Below are positions 48,680-59,600 of a stretch of 64,000 bases of DNA, piece by piece; the first letter of the stretch is position 1; each line of letters opens with the position of its first letter. The DNA comes from Gordionus sp. m RMFG-2023 (lineage: Eukaryota; Nematomorpha; Gordioida; Chordodea; Parachordodidae), in contig NC_088775.1 in assembly GCF_954871325.1 (NCBI RefSeq), forward strand, positions 69,665,561-69,729,560. Direction: 5' to 3'. The notes beneath the pieces were generated by a model. It did no database searches. It was not told the origin of the DNA and saw only the letters and a program-made list of their open reading frames with translations. The position numbers were made by a program, and so were the translations under genes.

Positions 48680-49603
48680 CAGAGTTGTTAACGTTCCTTT
48701 TTAAAAGTAGCTAGCTCCCGCTCCTACCTTTTTAAAAGGAGCTAGCTCCCGCTTCAAGTAATGGAGTGCCACTCCTTTTTTATAAGGTACACGAAACAAA
48801 ATCATATTTTTTTCAAAAAATATTATTTATATTAAATGATCTATCAAAATTTTTATAATCTTTTATTAGCCTTTAAAAAGTAATAAATTTTCTAAATTAG
48901 AATCTAAAAAACATCCACGCCTCTCCCCTAAGACGTGTTTTGCAATACTAAATAAGCGCATATTTTTTAATTCAGGTATAAATAAGGAGGTTGAACAAGT
49001 AATGAGAAAATTAAAATATATTTAAAAAAGCATCATATTTAACAACCCAAGCTCAACTATGATGAATTGCCCACAGTTATCATTTCGTATTTATAAGAAA
49101 GATAATTTACTTTTAGATGCTTTTTTAGATTGGAGCTGCTCACTTTTGAAAATGAAATACTTTTACACACAAAAGGCATTTTGCCCTTAAATTTGTTTGA
49201 TCATTTGGATCAACATCTTTTAGTAGTTTAAAATATTTTTTGCATGATGGAAATTCGATTTCTTCTTCTATGATCTCTAAATCGATAATATCGAAAACTA
49301 TTCTTTATTACATATTTATAAAATGAATATTATCAAAAAAATTTCAGTATAAAAATGAAAAACTTGATGTATAATATTTAAAATGATTAGAAGAAAACCC
49401 AATATAAAACTCGGCTCAACATTTTATACTGGATAAATTTAAATAAAATTTCATTTATTTAAAGGAGCGGTGGAGCGGCGCTCCTCCACTCCAGCCCTAA
49501 AAGGAGCTAGCTCCCGCTCCTAATTTTTAAAAAGGAGGGCGCTCCAGGTGTTTTTGAAAAAATATAGCGGCGCCGCTCCAAGTGCCGCTCCTTAACAACT
49601 CTG
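48680..49603. mobile_element. nested hAT derivative, AGGAGCTAGCTCCC-word family
   Basis: It begins CAGAGTTGTTAACGTTCC and ends GTGCCGCTCCTTAACAACTCTG. Flanks ATTTTAAT (48672-48679) and ATTTCAAT (49604-49611) match at 7 of 8. AGGAGCTAGCTCCCGCTCCT words are at both ends. The interior is a shorter, more decayed version of 40037-41118 (shared ATCCACGCCTCTCC and CCCAATATAA..CTCGGCTCA). Confidence 0.9.
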
Positions 49604-49984
49604 ATTTCAATATTAACATAGAAATATTCATATTTATTATTTGATTCCTTTTTTAAAAATAGGTCCTTTCATCGTCCCGAGCACCGACCATGAATGTTAA
49701 TATTTCGCTCCTCAATTATATTTTTATATACTATATATAAAAATATGATTGCGCAAAATATTTACAATAAACTAATATAATAGGTTTGTTTGGAGTAAGT
49801 GAACCAGTTTATGTTCGGGTCGATGAAAGGAACAATCTTTGATTTTTAATATTGAAATATTCGTCCTCTATGCAAAATACAATTAGGCAAAATATTCACA
49901 TTCAGTCACAATAAAATAATATAAGTTGGTGCTCGGGTCTATGATTTGGTCGGTACTCTCAAAAAATTTTAAAATTAAAATTTT

Positions 49985-50350
49985 TGACATTTGTCACTTA
50001 TCTAGGGTATATATTCCCTTAAATTTTATTTAAACATGCCAATTTGCGTCAAAAAACTTTATAAATAACGATTATGACAATTGTCACTTATCCAGGGTAT
50101 ATATTAATTGAAGTTTTATTTAAATATGTTTTCAAATAATTATTTCCAATTTGCGTCAAAAAACTTTAAAAATAACGTTTATGACAATTGTCACTTATCC
50201 AGGGTACATATTAACTGAAGTTTTATTTAAATATGTTTTCAACATTAATTATTTCCAATTTGCGACAAAAAAAACAATAAACTTTAAAATTAATGATTAT
50301 GAGTATGACAATTGTCACTTATCAAGGGTACATCTTCCCTGAAATTTTAT
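49985..50350. repeat. four-copy ~107 bp tandem repeat with GACAATTGTC palindrome
   Basis: Units start near 49985, 50075, 50182 and 50307. Each has TGACAATTGTCACTTATCCA then GGGTAYATATT, AAGTTTTATTTAAATATG and AATTTGCGTCAAAAAACTTT. The first and last are partial or more divergent. GACAATTGTC is a 10 bp perfect palindrome in three of four units. The short open frames over this region are repeat artefacts. Confidence 0.88.
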
Positions 50351-50870
50351 TTAAACATTGCTTAATAAATTATTTAGAAATCTTAAAAAATAATTTCAGA
50401 AAAACTATAAAATATTTTATTCACCTAAAAGATTGTTTATTTATATTAAAATTCACAAAAGAATATCTCAAAAAAGATTATTTAAAATTCTTATCAAATC
50501 AAAATATATTCTAAAATCTTTTTGAACTTCAAAAAATATTTTTTGCTTAAAATTTTGGGGGGTGAAAATCAAAATGATATTACAATTTAGCAGTATACAT
50601 ATTTTTTTATTAGAAAACATCAAACCATTTTCATAATATAATAATAATATTATATATATAAAAATATTAAATTATATCATGTTTTTTTTTATTGATAAAT
50701 ATTGATGTGATAATAATAAAATATTCAAATTTATATAAAATAATTCAGGTCGATTGATTTGGTCGACCAATTTGGTTGCTTTGGTTTTGGTTCATTTTTT
50801 CGACCAAAAACCCAACCAAAAATCATGCTAATCTGACCCAACTAAGCAATTTTACCACACTACTGTTTTC

Positions 50871-51574
50871 TATTTAAACGTTATGCCTTTTTATTTAATT
50901 AATATTTGATAAGTTTTGTTTATTTAACTTTTAAATGATGACTCAATCAGCTTCATATATCTCAGAGCCAAGATATATTTGACAAGGCTAAAACTTGATT
51001 CATAGACCACAGACAGTTTACCCAGTATAAATGAATTGTTATTTAATTAATAACTGATTTGTAACGATTGTATTTAAAATTGTGAACTTCAGGCTCAATT
51101 GGTTAGGCAAAACAAGACTGCATTATCTTTTAAAATTGATAATATTGCATCTTAGCTGATAAAAATTTGAAAATTACAAAAAATATATTGTTTAATTTTA
51201 ATTTTTTATAACTTATATATATTTTATTATCGTATATATTTATTTTGTTATTTAGTAAAGTATAATGTATAAAAATTCGTTGAATTAATCACATTAAAAA
51301 TTTGATGCCTTTAAAAAAAGTTCATAAAATATCATTTTGATAAGTAATTCATATTTATGATGAAAATATATTACAAGTTTTTGATAATATTAAAATTAAG
51401 TTATATAGTGTATAGGTTTTATTTTAAAAAAATTTGACTTTAAATATAGAATTTTAAAATTTTTAATAAAACATAACATTTTTAAATTTAAAACATAACA
51501 TTTTTTAATTTAATGCATAGCAATTATTAATTTAAAATATAGTATAGCAAAATGATCAACATATAATTTAAATC
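50871..51574. other. AT-rich intergenic DNA, no gene recognised
   Basis: Low-complexity A/T-rich DNA without recognisable motifs. Confidence 0.45.
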
Positions 51575-52516
51575 ATGCCAGATGATAATGCGCCAGAAGA
51601 GGAACGAGGTATGTAATAACCGTGTTAATAGGAGTTATACGAGACTTCCATAAAAAAACCTGAGAATGTACCTGTTAGGGCTTTACATTAATGTTATAAT
51701 ATCAGAGCATTTTTTAATTGTCAATTTTCTAAATTATTTAAGTAAATTACTAAAATTTTGGGCCATTTTAAATGCTAAGAAATTTTAAATATTTAAGTCG
51801 TTTTACTTATCATTAAAATGTCTGAACCCATAAAATAAAATTGCTGCATTTCTCTAATATTAGTTTGATTTTGATAAAAAGCATTATAAATAATGGAGAA
51901 AATTTGTGGGAAACACATGGTGTAATAGTAGGGAATCCATTCTATGATGTATTTGACTAAAATAATTACCACCGAACATCACTAACTTTCTGTTCAATTT
52001 TACTCCCATCTTGCGGTGAAAGTTCTACAGTAATCCCAAACGAAAGGTACACTTCCAAGGGATAAATATCATCCCATCAAGGCTGCTGAGCTAAAAGTTA
52101 TTATACCTCTATATATATATTAAATCATATTTACAAAGAGAGGAACCAATTTATTCTGATATTATAAATTAACGAAAGAGTGCCTAAAATATCTACCTCC
52201 TGAAAGGGTAGTTCTGGGTTCTAAAAATAAACAGTGAGAGTTACGATGTCATAGTCTAATCGAGGGCTGATAACAATTTAAATTCTTTGTTAGTAAATAG
52301 ACCTTCAAAGATGGTATTTTTTTAGCCGTTCATAAGCTAGATTGGTTGAGGTTGGATAAGATTAACAGCGTTTGATTTATAGATGGAATTGTCCATTTCA
52401 TGCTCGTTGGGGAAGAGAAAGGATTTTTAAGATGGAGGAAAGGAGGGGATGACGACATTACAGCTGTAGGTAATCAACTGAATGCTGTGAAGGGTAGTCT
52501 AAGTCTTTTTATTTGA
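51575..52516 (+). CDS. speculative two-exon micro-gene (55 aa)
   Basis: Proposed exons are 51575-51608 and 52383-52516. The first reads MPDDNAPEEER with donor CGAG|GTATGT; the second has acceptor TTTATAG|ATGGAA and, in matching phase 1, reads DGIVHFMLVGEEKGFLRWRK then GGDDDITAVGNQLNAVKG to a stop. Codon use is less AT-biased than the surroundings, and a candidate AATAAA lies at about 52695. I recognise no family, the protein is very short, and an alternative donor (CTGTAG|GTAATC) exists, so this could equally be a gene fragment or chance. It lies between the converging SCHIP1-like and ENGASE genes. Confidence 0.22.
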
Positions 52517-52724
52517 AGGACTTCGGATAAATGTGCAACTTAATATGACCCAAGAGTATCAAAAGAGTTTGAGCCCTGCAAATTCAAATATTTTCGGCGG
52601 CCCATAGTGAAAATTTAATTATATTAAGAGTACGACAAACAATAATTTTGATAGGTTCTACTGACGTCCTTTTTTAATTTAAAAAAAAAATAAAAATAAA
52701 TAGATTTAACGTGGTCAATTTGAA

Positions 52725-52730
52725 TTTATT
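52725..52730 (-). terminator. candidate poly(A) signal for ENGASE
   Basis: AATAAA on the minus strand, 83 bases past the ENGASE stop codon. In such AT-rich DNA the hexamer is common by chance, so this is positional support only. Confidence 0.35.
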
Positions 52731-52812
52731 GGAGGTATAAATATAATGGGAAAAACTAAAAATTCATTCTATTCTCAATAGTAACTAAAATTAATGCATT
52801 AATATATAAGAA

Positions 52813-53684
52813 TTAAAAGGCAATAGTTATAACGGAGCATTCGTTTAGGTCGATCAAATTTTTGCAGCCATAAAATACTGGTGACAGAGGAGATAAATAC
52901 AGTTTCAACCCTAAAATGTCATCTTGATTCGGGATAGATTTATTTAGGTAGAAAGAAGGTGAGTTGAAAATTCCCTCGAACTTTAAATCTAATTTATTAT
53001 TATTATTGTCACGATTGCTTATATTTTGACTATTTTGGCGATGCTTAAAAATTTGGTCATAAATATTTTTAACTATACGATCGGATAAATAATCTAAATG
53101 ATTTCTGCGCTTTATAACAAAAGAAAAAATGGCAAAGCCACAAGAATTAAAAATACGTCTCTCCAATAAATTTTCACGTGGTATATAGTCATCATTTATA
53201 CTATCTAATTTCAAATCACTCATACTTACAAGTTTATTGCGACTCTTCTGAGATATATTATAGTAATAGTGGGAAGCTATTTTATTATAACTCAAGTTCC
53301 AAAAGGCATGCAAATCTAAATTTATAAATTTTAGGGGCTTAATAATAACAGATATATTGGGTAAGATGTCATCAGTTATAAAATTTATTCTGGTCTTGGA
53401 TAAATCTAACTTAAAATCGACTTTGTATCGATTGTTGCCCATAATATTACAAAGATTATAGCAATTTGTTATTTCAAGGTTTTCAACATTTTTTAATTTA
53501 CAGTCATTCATGGCAAACATTTTAAGCATAAATTGTGTAGGTGAAACGCGACTTTTTATTTTTAAATATATTTGCTTGATTTTGTAGTTAGTATTTTGGG
53601 GGTCCGGGGTTGATTGATAAATTATGCATGTGCTCAAAAGATTTGCGTCATATTTGTCAAGAGTTTTATAAATTGATTCAGTTT
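52813..53684 (-). CDS. ENGASE: ENGASE exon 7 (C-terminal domain, stop)
   Basis: The acceptor is TATTTTAG|AAACTG; 290 codons including the stop. It reads TESIYKTLDKYDANLLSTCI then a long Asn/Lys/Leu-rich domain ending ECSVITIAF. This is the accessory C-terminal part, which is poorly conserved between phyla. Open and in frame with exon 6; composition is AT-biased but free of stops over 870 bases. Confidence 0.8.
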
Positions 53685-56600
53685 CTAAAATATTTAGTAA
53701 GATAAAATAATAATATTAAATAATAACATACTTTCGGTAAATGATGGGTGACGAATTTCAGAGCGTAATGTAACGAATTTGAAGTTATTAATTGATCCAT
53801 CTTGACTTTCCTCACAACTTTTTTGACAGAGCTTAGCATTTTCTGACAAATAATCGTGCTCTAAGCATGTTTCAATAAATGTCCCAAACCATTCCTTACA
53901 TATATCATCCTTATAGGATTTTTCAATTTCCGAGTCTTTACAAATTTCGAAGCCCAACTTCAGGTTTTCCATACCAAATTTTTTAAGATTATCGCCACCA
54001 TATAAAATATTTATATTTAAAGAAATTAAAACACAGTTATGTGAGTCTTTCAAGTTAGGAAGGCTAAAATTTGTCACATACAAGGGTATTTTCACATATT
54101 CCTTAATATTGTCATTTTCATCATTTTTATTGTCAATTGCATGCGAAGGCTTCTTGTTAATTAATTCAATCATAACCCCCTGGGACGTTAAAAGAATGTC
54201 ATATTGCGAATGATCAGTTGATATTAACAATGGTAAGGTAGTTTGGCAATGCAAATTTAACAAATACCCTAATGGGCATTCGATTTTTATCGGTTCAGTA
54301 TTTGTCTCAAAATTTTTAAGGAGAAACTTGTCACAAAACATAGTTAATAGCGGTAATTGAAAAAAGGGTATGTTCTCTGGGTATAGATAAGATTTTAAGC
54401 TTTCCCAAAATAGTTTTTCGCAATTCCTGCGCTCAGCTAAATAAAAACAATATATATATATATAAGAATCAATACAACTATTATTAAATTTGTAAAAATC
54501 TATTGATTTCTAAAAAACAATTATCCTATTAATAAATATTTTTTGTTTCAGTTACATTATAACTACACATGAAGATAAAGGAATTTTCTTAAATTAAACT
54601 TTAAACATATTAAACCGTAATCGAATTTTTGATAGGTCCAGGCTATAGCAAACAAAGCGATAGACATCTTATGCTTTCTCGCCAAATCTACAGCTATATG
54701 AGTATTGAAACCACCTCCACCTATCATCCCTCTTCCAAAAACATCTATTCCTACGAATATATCTTTTAATAAATGGATATTATTCATATTTGATAAAGCG
54801 TGATCGGATTCAGTGTTTTTAACAAAATTTATGGCTGAAATTTTATTGGATTCATTAGTTATGGTAAGTAAATTCCGGTTTTTATTGATTAGTGAGCCAT
54901 TGTATTTGCGATATTGAGAAAGAGTTTTTTCCAAAGTGCATTCAGTCCAAGTGTAATTCAAAAAGATGCCATCGCTTGCCAAAAAAAAGGGCCTTTTGAT
55001 AAATAAAAATGATGTAAGTGAGAATAAAGTATCATGTTTCTTTAAATTTAATATTTATGTATTGTGTATATCAGAGACCTGAAGGCTCGGCTCTAAACCC
55101 AGGTACACGGGCCGGGCATTTTAATTTTTAATATACCCAAGCTGGGCCTAAAAAAAATTTTTTTTTTAAACCTGGGCCGGTCCTAAAATTTTTTAAAAAA
55201 TACCTGGGCCGGGCTGAATAATTTAAGACAGAATATTTTAAATCGACATTATTAGCTACAAAAATTAAAAATAAATGTAATATAATTTTAAAAAATCTGG
55301 GGCGGGATGAAAAATTTTTTTAAATAAAAATCTGGACCTGGCCGTGCAAATGATACATCTGCAGGTCTCTGAAATCCGTAAAAATTTATTCATTTATGTG
55401 GTCAAAAATTAATCCTATATTAACCTACCAAATAAAATACAAAGTGTTTGCTAAGGTTTAGAGCTCATAAAAAGATCTAAAAACGTTTACATGTTTTTTT
55501 CATTCAATTCGTTTTGCCATACAAGTTTGCCTCTAGTCGTCACACTGTCGTACCAAATGATCTTTTAATGTTTTATTGAAAATAAATTATCAGGTTTTTC
55601 TGGCGCCGTTTTGGAAAAAGTTCAAAGAAAAAATATTCGAAATTGTGCTTAGATGAAGAAGCAAATAACTATGATGATTTTATTATTTAAATAAAAATTT
55701 TAAAACTTTGGAATGAGGCAAAGCAGCGTGAATACCATTTTTGAGATAACGGATGAAATACAACAAAGTTTGTATTTGCGATACTTCAATCTCATTTTCA
55801 ATGTTCAATAGCCACCCATCGAAATTGTAATAAATTGCGAGGGAAATCATTTTATCAGCTACTGATTTCGCCAAGTCGGTAGAAGACAAAAAAAATTGGC
55901 AAGTTGCTTGACCATCAGAACTTTCAGTGATGAACGTCCCTTTAAACAAGTAGATTTTAATGAATAACATGATGATTTATGAATAAATTTAAAAACTTAT
56001 TAATTTTTGAATACCCAAAAAAATACTTTTTTTAGTTCAAGCCCTGCTTCCTAGTATTTAATTATATCCTAATTTCACATTTCATTTCGCCCTTTTCTTT
56101 TGCTTGAAATTTAATTTTAATGAATAGAATACTGAATTTATTAATCATGATATTAATATGTGGATGCCAGACCTGATTTAAATAAAGATTTATATTAATC
56201 AATAGGCTCGCTCTAAATTAAATATGACGATGAATATTAATAATTATATATGTCAGATTGTAAGCCCGGACATCGTGATTTTAAAAATCGAGGCCAAGCT
56301 TAAAAATCAAAACAAATAAATGGGATGGGCTTTGTTAATAGATTCAAATTTGTTATTTTTTTATTCTTATTTTTGGTTTAACTTATTTAGGTATTTTTAT
56401 TTTGATGTAACCTTCGTGTTATATTATATTTAACTTAGCCATTCAAATTTTATAGCATATATATAGATCGAAAGAAAATTATATTTTGAACTTTTTTAGA
56501 TTTATAAAATAAATATGTCTTAAGTTTTACAGGCTATAAATAAAAATTCAAATACTAGGGTGAGCAAAATTTTAAAAAATCATTTTATAATACCAAAATT

Positions 56601-59600
56601 AACAGTTTACATTTTTCACTTAAGAGAGGAAAGACAGGGGTGGAATAGAAAGGATTTTGTTAAAGGCCCATAAAAATTAGAGGCATTGACCAAAATGATC
56701 AAATAATGTCTCAGCTAGGTTACACTCCCCTAAACTTGGCCTCCTAACTTTTTCCAAAAATGGCCTCCAAAAATAATTCCGGCCCTCCAAATTTAAAAAG
56801 AAATATATTCACTATTAACCATTATATTTAAATAAAAAAAGAAAATTCTTAGAAAAATATGGCTTCTAAAACAAACCTCTAATTTTAATTTAATATGGAT
56901 AGATAAAAATCGTAATATAAAGAAAGATATAGATTATCGATAATTTAAGTGAAGCATTAAGTAATTTATTTAAAATCGATTTTTGATTTGATACAATTTC
57001 TGTCGGTCTGGGTTTACTACATTAACTGATGCCGAGGATATAAATATAATTTATTTCTCAGGACTTTTTATTGCAATTCTTTTATACACCTGCCAAAAAG
57101 ATGAAAAATTAAAAAGTTGAAATCAATATCAAAAAATGACCAATATACATCACCTCAAATTCGAAATGAAATTATATCTATTATGGCAGATAGTGTTGGA
57201 ATCATCTATCTCAATAAATTATAACAAAAGTAAGATGCCGTTTTTTCATCTTAAGGCTGCTGCTAAGATAACGGATGTAATTATTTTGTATATTTTTAAA
57301 AATCCAAGGGAATTTAATAGGAGTAATTGATTTTGAAAGTCTTTCTGCTAAAAACATATAAATTGCATTTTAAAATAATTTAATGATAATTTATCTAATA
57401 TAATAAGCCAGGCGTATGATGGCACAAATGTTATGTCTTGTCGAAATGGAGGAATACAAACTTTTCCCCAAAATGAAATTCATAGAAAGGTGTTTGATAT
57501 ACATTCATTGTTTCAATCACAAGTCTTGTTAATAAATGGTGTAATAATATATCTGTAATTTATAATTTTAATTTAGCAAATGAATTTTATAATTTCTTCA
57601 AGCATTTTAATGTATCCTGTAAATATACAGGCCACATTCTTAAGAGACTTTTAGGCAAGAGGTGGACTGGTCTTTGGAAACATCTAGTATAATTTATTAA
57701 AATTTTGAGGATATTGGTGAAGTATGATTTACTTTTCTAATGGAACTCTTAACTCAGTAGTTTCCACTCATGATTGATCCATTAAATAATCAATCTTCGG
57801 TTAAGTCAGTATACTAATATAGTAGATGCCAAATTGTGCTGACTCCACAATTGATAAATTTAAAAAATAGAGGTAAAAAATTCAACTTGATAAATATGGA
57901 GGATGAAAATCTCATATCAAAATTAAATCTGTTCCCTAAAAACCTTTAAGTGTTCATAAAACATCAAAAAAATGACTCCATATTAAAATGAAATTATTAT
58001 GAAATAAGATTATTTTGATGAAAGTTTTTTAGAAAGATTTACTGATGATGATTATCGCCGTATCTTAAAAAATCATATTTTCATTATTGATTCATAATTA
58101 AGAAGAATATTTAAAATGGAGGTTGTTAATTATTTCACTAATTTTTTTTTATAAGAAACTATTTTTTGTTCAAATTTTGTCTTCCAGTCAACCAAATCCC
58201 AATATACAATCATGGGCCAATGATTTTTTATCTCTACCCAACTTTCCCACCATATCTCGCATACCACGGGGTGCTCATAATTCTTTTGCAGACTCCTTCA
58301 ACAAGTTAATCCTATTAAGAGTAAACAATCCGGGAAACCTATCCAATTGGAAAAACTTACTAAGTTTTTCCAATTGCACCCTTAAAATCCCGATAATAAA
58401 AATATTTTATTATCCAAACATATAAAATCATAAATATCCCTATTCAACACGGATTCCATACAAACCCCTATACCCCGAACCCATCAATCCAATCCACTCC
58501 CCATTGCCCGTAGGGCTAAAATAGTTTCAAACAAAATAAACAGCCTTAATATAAACACAGCCCTCCGGGCTATGACCTCTGAAGACTCCTTAGCTCCTAA
58601 CAATGAGTCCACCTTAGAAGCTTTGTTTCTAAAGCCCCATATGTGATTCAGAATTTGCCTTCCCAAGCCAAATCGATCATATAGCTTCTGAAATCAGCAC
58701 CGATGAGACAATCAAAGCTGTTAGATCTTTCAAAGACTCTTTTGGAGGTCTTAATGGCATTCTTGCTATCTTCATACAAGACATTTTAAAACCCAACATT
58801 TCGTGTAGTCTACAGAACCCAGGTTACTAAATGTAATTCTTAATGGACCCCTTCCATCACCTATCATTCCTCTTCTCTTTGGTGCCCGCCTTATAGCCCT
58901 CAAAAAAAGGATGGAGGTATTCGCCCAATTGCTGTCGGGTGGTTCTTCCGAAGGACTGTCTCTAAAATCATTGCTTCACGAATAGGCCTAAAACGAATTA
59001 TTTGTTATTTGATATTCGATTCGAACATAATTATTCGATTCGAAATGAGGAAAATTATTCGTATTATTCGAAATTATTTATATATAAATATTAGTAATTA
59101 TTCGCAAATATTTTATTGCAAGTAAAATAAAAAGAAGTAATTAAATTTTCCTAGTGGATATCATTTCGTTTTATTTTATTTCCTATTATCAAATATCAAA
59201 TCACAAGTTATATTTGCTGAAAAAGTTTAATGGAAAGTAAAATATAATTATTTTATTTTGATTGTTTCTCTTTAATCATTTTTGATGTTATGAACAATTC
59301 AAAACATTTTTATAGAGTGTGCCTCTTTCCCATATTCTCGAGCTCCTGGCAGATAAATAACTAAATTTTTTTGACTAGTTCTTATTATTTGATTAGGAAA
59401 ATCCTTTTCCCATTTAATAACCTTATTTTTGGCAAATTTTAAAGACAATCTAATTCAGATAGTGTATAATATCTTCATCCTCTATTACATTGTCATAATC
59501 ACCTCTAAAAATTATATTAATAATTAAATAAAGGAAATTTATTTTTAATAAATAAAATCTATAATGAAATACTTTCTAAAATTTTGTTATATTTTATATG

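Larger units (their letters stand above)
48496..50862. mobile_element. hAT-type element, perfect TSD CTGTTTTC, with a nested hAT
   Basis: The left end is TAGTGTGATAAATTAGTTGG, and the right end read on the other strand is TAGTGTGGTAAAATTGCTTA. Inverted homology continues for about 100 bp (GGTTTTTGGTCGAAAAAATG / ATTTTTTCGACCAAAAACCC). A perfect 8 bp repeat CTGTTTTC flanks it (48488-48495 and 50863-50870). No transposase was recognised. The element contains another hAT (48680-49603) and a four-copy tandem repeat. Confidence 0.92.

Noticed and set aside
50151-50514. Two overlapping open frames with repeated TFMTIVTYPGYIL / SMTIVTYQGYIF peptides
   Set aside because: The peptide repetition comes from the ~107 bp tandem repeat in non-coding transposon DNA.
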